Shown: positions 62,684 through 64,000 of the stretch, one piece after another
Position numbering within the stretch: the stretch's first letter is position 1
How the letters are laid out: each line of letters opens with the position of its first letter
From: JAIEPW01 sp964471915
Lineage (GTDB): Bacteria > Acidobacteriota > Terriglobia > Bryobacterales > Bryobacteraceae
Reading direction: 5' to 3'
Assembly (NCBI GenBank): GCA_964471915.1
Contig: CAYYID010000002.1
Span: 124,001-188,000, forward strand
DNA length: 64,000 bases
Program-made: the position numbers and the translations under genes
The notes under the pieces: model-generated
Database searches by the model: none
Told to the model about the DNA's origin: nothing
Seen by the model: the letters and a program-made list of their open reading frames with translations, nothing else

Positions 62684-63015
62684 TGAAACGGGGCGAGATC
62701 TGGCTGGTGGGACTCGATCCAGCGGCCGGGCACGAGCAGCAGGGACACCGCCCCGTGCTCATCGTCTCGCCCGAGGCATTTAACCGCGTCACCAAGGTGC
62801 CAGTGGTTGTACCGATCAGCAGCGGCGGGAGTTTTGCCCGCACCGCCGGATTCGCGGTGCCCCTTGCGGGCGCCGGAACGCGCACGACGGGGGTAGTACG
62901 CTGCGATCAGCCGCGCGCCCTCGACCTCGGCGCTCGCGGCGGCCGGAAGCTCGAAATGGTTCCGGAAGCGATCCTCAATGAGGTCCTCGCGAAGCTCGCG
63001 CCGATCTTCGAGTGA
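62683..63015 (+). CDS. MazF/PemK-type toxin
   Basis: A 110-residue endoribonuclease toxin starting ATG 62683: KRGEIWLVGLDPAAGHEQQGHRPVLIVS, VVVPISSGG and RCDQPRALDLGARGGRKLEMVPEAILNEVLAKLAPIF. It retains GHEQ and the C-terminal helix that the toxin at 38835-39137 lacks. Overlaps the antitoxin stop by ATGA. Confidence 0.9.
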   Translation: MKRGEIWLVGLDPAAGHEQQGHRPVLIVSPEAFNRVTKVPVVVPISSGGSFARTAGFAVPLAGAGTRTTGVVRCDQPRALDLGARGGRKLEMVPEAILNEVLAKLAPIFE

Positions 63016-63105
63016 GGTTGTTGAGCACCGGGATACGGCCAGCTTGTTGCGTCCGGGATGCGTAGGCGTCGGGTTTGCCTGCGTTCTCCATCCGCCCGCA
63101 GCTAC

Positions 63106-63111
63106 TATAAT
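63106..63111 (+). promoter_or_regulatory. -10 element of the serine hydrolase gene
   Basis: TATAAT ends 6 nt before the ATG at 63118, so transcription would start at or next to the start codon; no Shine-Dalgarno and only a weak -35 (GTTCTC) are seen. Confidence 0.5.
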
Positions 63112-63117
63112 CGACCC

Positions 63118-64000
63118 ATGCCGCGCATCCTCGCCGCCCTTGCTGCCGCCTGCTCCCTCGCCGCCCAGTCCTTCCCCGCGCTCGACAAGCTCGGCGAAGC
63201 CGAACTCGCCCGCACCAAGATCCCCGGCCTCGTCATGGCCGTCGTCAAGGACGACAAAGTCGTCTACGCCAAAGGCTTCGGGCTCGCGAACGTCGAAACC
63301 AAGGAGCCCGTCACGCCGGACCACCTGTTCCGCGTCGGCTCCACCACCAAGATGATGGTGGCCGCGGCCGTCGTGCGCCTCGCCGAACTCGGCAAGCTCA
63401 AGCTCGACGAGCCGGTCGCGAAGTACATTCCGAAGATCCATCCGAAGCTCGGCGCGGTCACCGCCGAACAGTTGCTCAGCCACACCGCTGGACTCTGGGA
63501 CCGGACCCTCATGCACGGCCCGCACGACGACTCCGCGCTCGCCGCGAACGTCGACGCCTGGGGCGAAGACATTTTCTTCACGGAGCCGAAAAAGGTCATC
63601 TCCTACTCGAATATGGGCTACGTCGTCGCCGGACGGCTGGTGGAAGCGGTGACCGGCAAGCCCTTCGCGGACGCCGTTGCCGAGTTGGTCTGGCAGCCCG
63701 TGGGGATGACACGCACGACGTTCCGGCCCACCCTCGCCATGACCTATCCGCTCGCCCAGGGGCACATCGCCGAAAAAGGCAAGACGATCATCGCGCGGCC
63801 CGCCGCCGACCACGCCGGCTACTGGCCCGCCGGATCGATGTTCACTTCGGCGAGCGACTTCGCGAAGTTCGCCATCGCGTTCCTGAACGAGGACAAGGGC
63901 CTCTCCCGCGCGCTCGTGGCCGAAATGTCCAAGCCGCGGTGGGCCATCCCTGGGACGGCAGCCGGCAAGTCCTATGCGCTGGGGCTGGACGTGGACGAAT
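63118..64000 (+). CDS. Serine hydrolase of beta-lactamase class C fold (3' end outside window)
   Basis: The first 294 codons of an exported hydrolase: signal peptide (ILAALAAACSLAAQ), SxxK motif STTK (Ser75, Lys78), QLLSHTAGLWD, and the YSN-type YSNMGY. The frame is open at the right edge, so the C-terminal KTG-like element is not visible. Esterase or peptidase activity is possible. Confidence 0.9.
   Translation, partial: MPRILAALAAACSLAAQSFPALDKLGEAELARTKIPGLVMAVVKDDKVVYAKGFGLANVETKEPVTPDHLFRVGSTTKMMVAAAVVRLAELGKLKLDEPVAKYIPKIHPKLGAVTAEQLLSHTAGLWDRTLMHGPHDDSALAANVDAWGEDIFFTEPKKVISYSNMGYVVAGRLVEAVTGKPFADAVAELVWQPVGMTRTTFRPTLAMTYPLAQGHIAEKGKTIIARPAADHAGYWPAGSMFTSASDFAKFAIAFLNEDKGLSRALVAEMSKPRWAIPGTAAGKSYALGLDVDE

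Overview
The window is GC-rich chromosomal DNA from an Acidobacteriota bacterium, most likely of the Solibacter/Bryobacter lineage. The main evidence is the large secreted protein at 53403-57245, which has TIG/IPT-type repeats and ends in the C-terminal domain typical of Solibacter proteins, together with a very large sortilin-like beta-propeller protein, many lipoprotein/TPR/regulatory-like secreted proteins and the dnaA-dnaN-gyrB order. The species assignment is an inference. No transposase, integrase, phage gene, rRNA or CRISPR array was found.

Layout. 1-2609: end of an unknown gene and a glycogen debranching enzyme. 2683-8317: origin region, with gyrB, dnaN and dnaA on the minus strand, a non-coding stretch with DnaA-box-like sites and an AT-rich patch, then tRNA-Gly. 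8350-18986: mixed metabolic and envelope genes (oxidoreductase, a 1-phosphofructokinase-like kinase, tryptophanase, Na+/H+ antiporter, tRNA-Arg, an XRE regulator/membrane protein pair, an S41 protease, a one-domain asparaginase). 19031-23226: mnmG-rsmG-parA-parB with two parS sites between rsmG and parA. 23205-30978: tRNA-Met and a polysaccharide cluster (Wzt-like ATPase, methyltransferase with coiled coil, GT2-GT4 fusion, GT4), with an altronate dehydratase-type gene whose stop codon is missing. 31054-41292: lipoprotein, M20 peptidase, vapBC-like pair, the sortilin-like protein, an rbfA-like/rtcB operon, a second toxin-antitoxin pair, CapA. 41329-48046: MBL hydrolase, FHA-GAF-SpoIIE phosphatase, metal-binding secreted protein, CheW, accA, serine hydrolase, tRNA-Arg. 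48079-51454: membrane-anchored FkbM methyltransferase and a nickel/cobalt ECF uptake module without its ATPase. 51467-62351: ABC exporter pair, the Solibacter-type giant protein, TPR proteins, MacB-like permease and TolC. 62426-64000: third toxin-antitoxin pair and a truncated serine hydrolase.

How the genes fit together. The replication and partition genes mark this as the chromosome origin: DnaA, clamp and gyrase on one side, ParABS about 13-15 kb away. The Wzt/methyltransferase/glycosyltransferase block resembles ABC-dependent O-antigen systems in which the methyltransferase caps the chain and a coiled coil measures its length, but no permease gene is present. The three toxin-antitoxin pairs each have a short palindrome just upstream of the antitoxin, consistent with autoregulation. 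Several genes have a -10-like TAnnnT hexamer 5-9 nt before the start codon and no Shine-Dalgarno, suggesting leaderless mRNAs.

Most product names rest on motifs read by eye; no database search was run.
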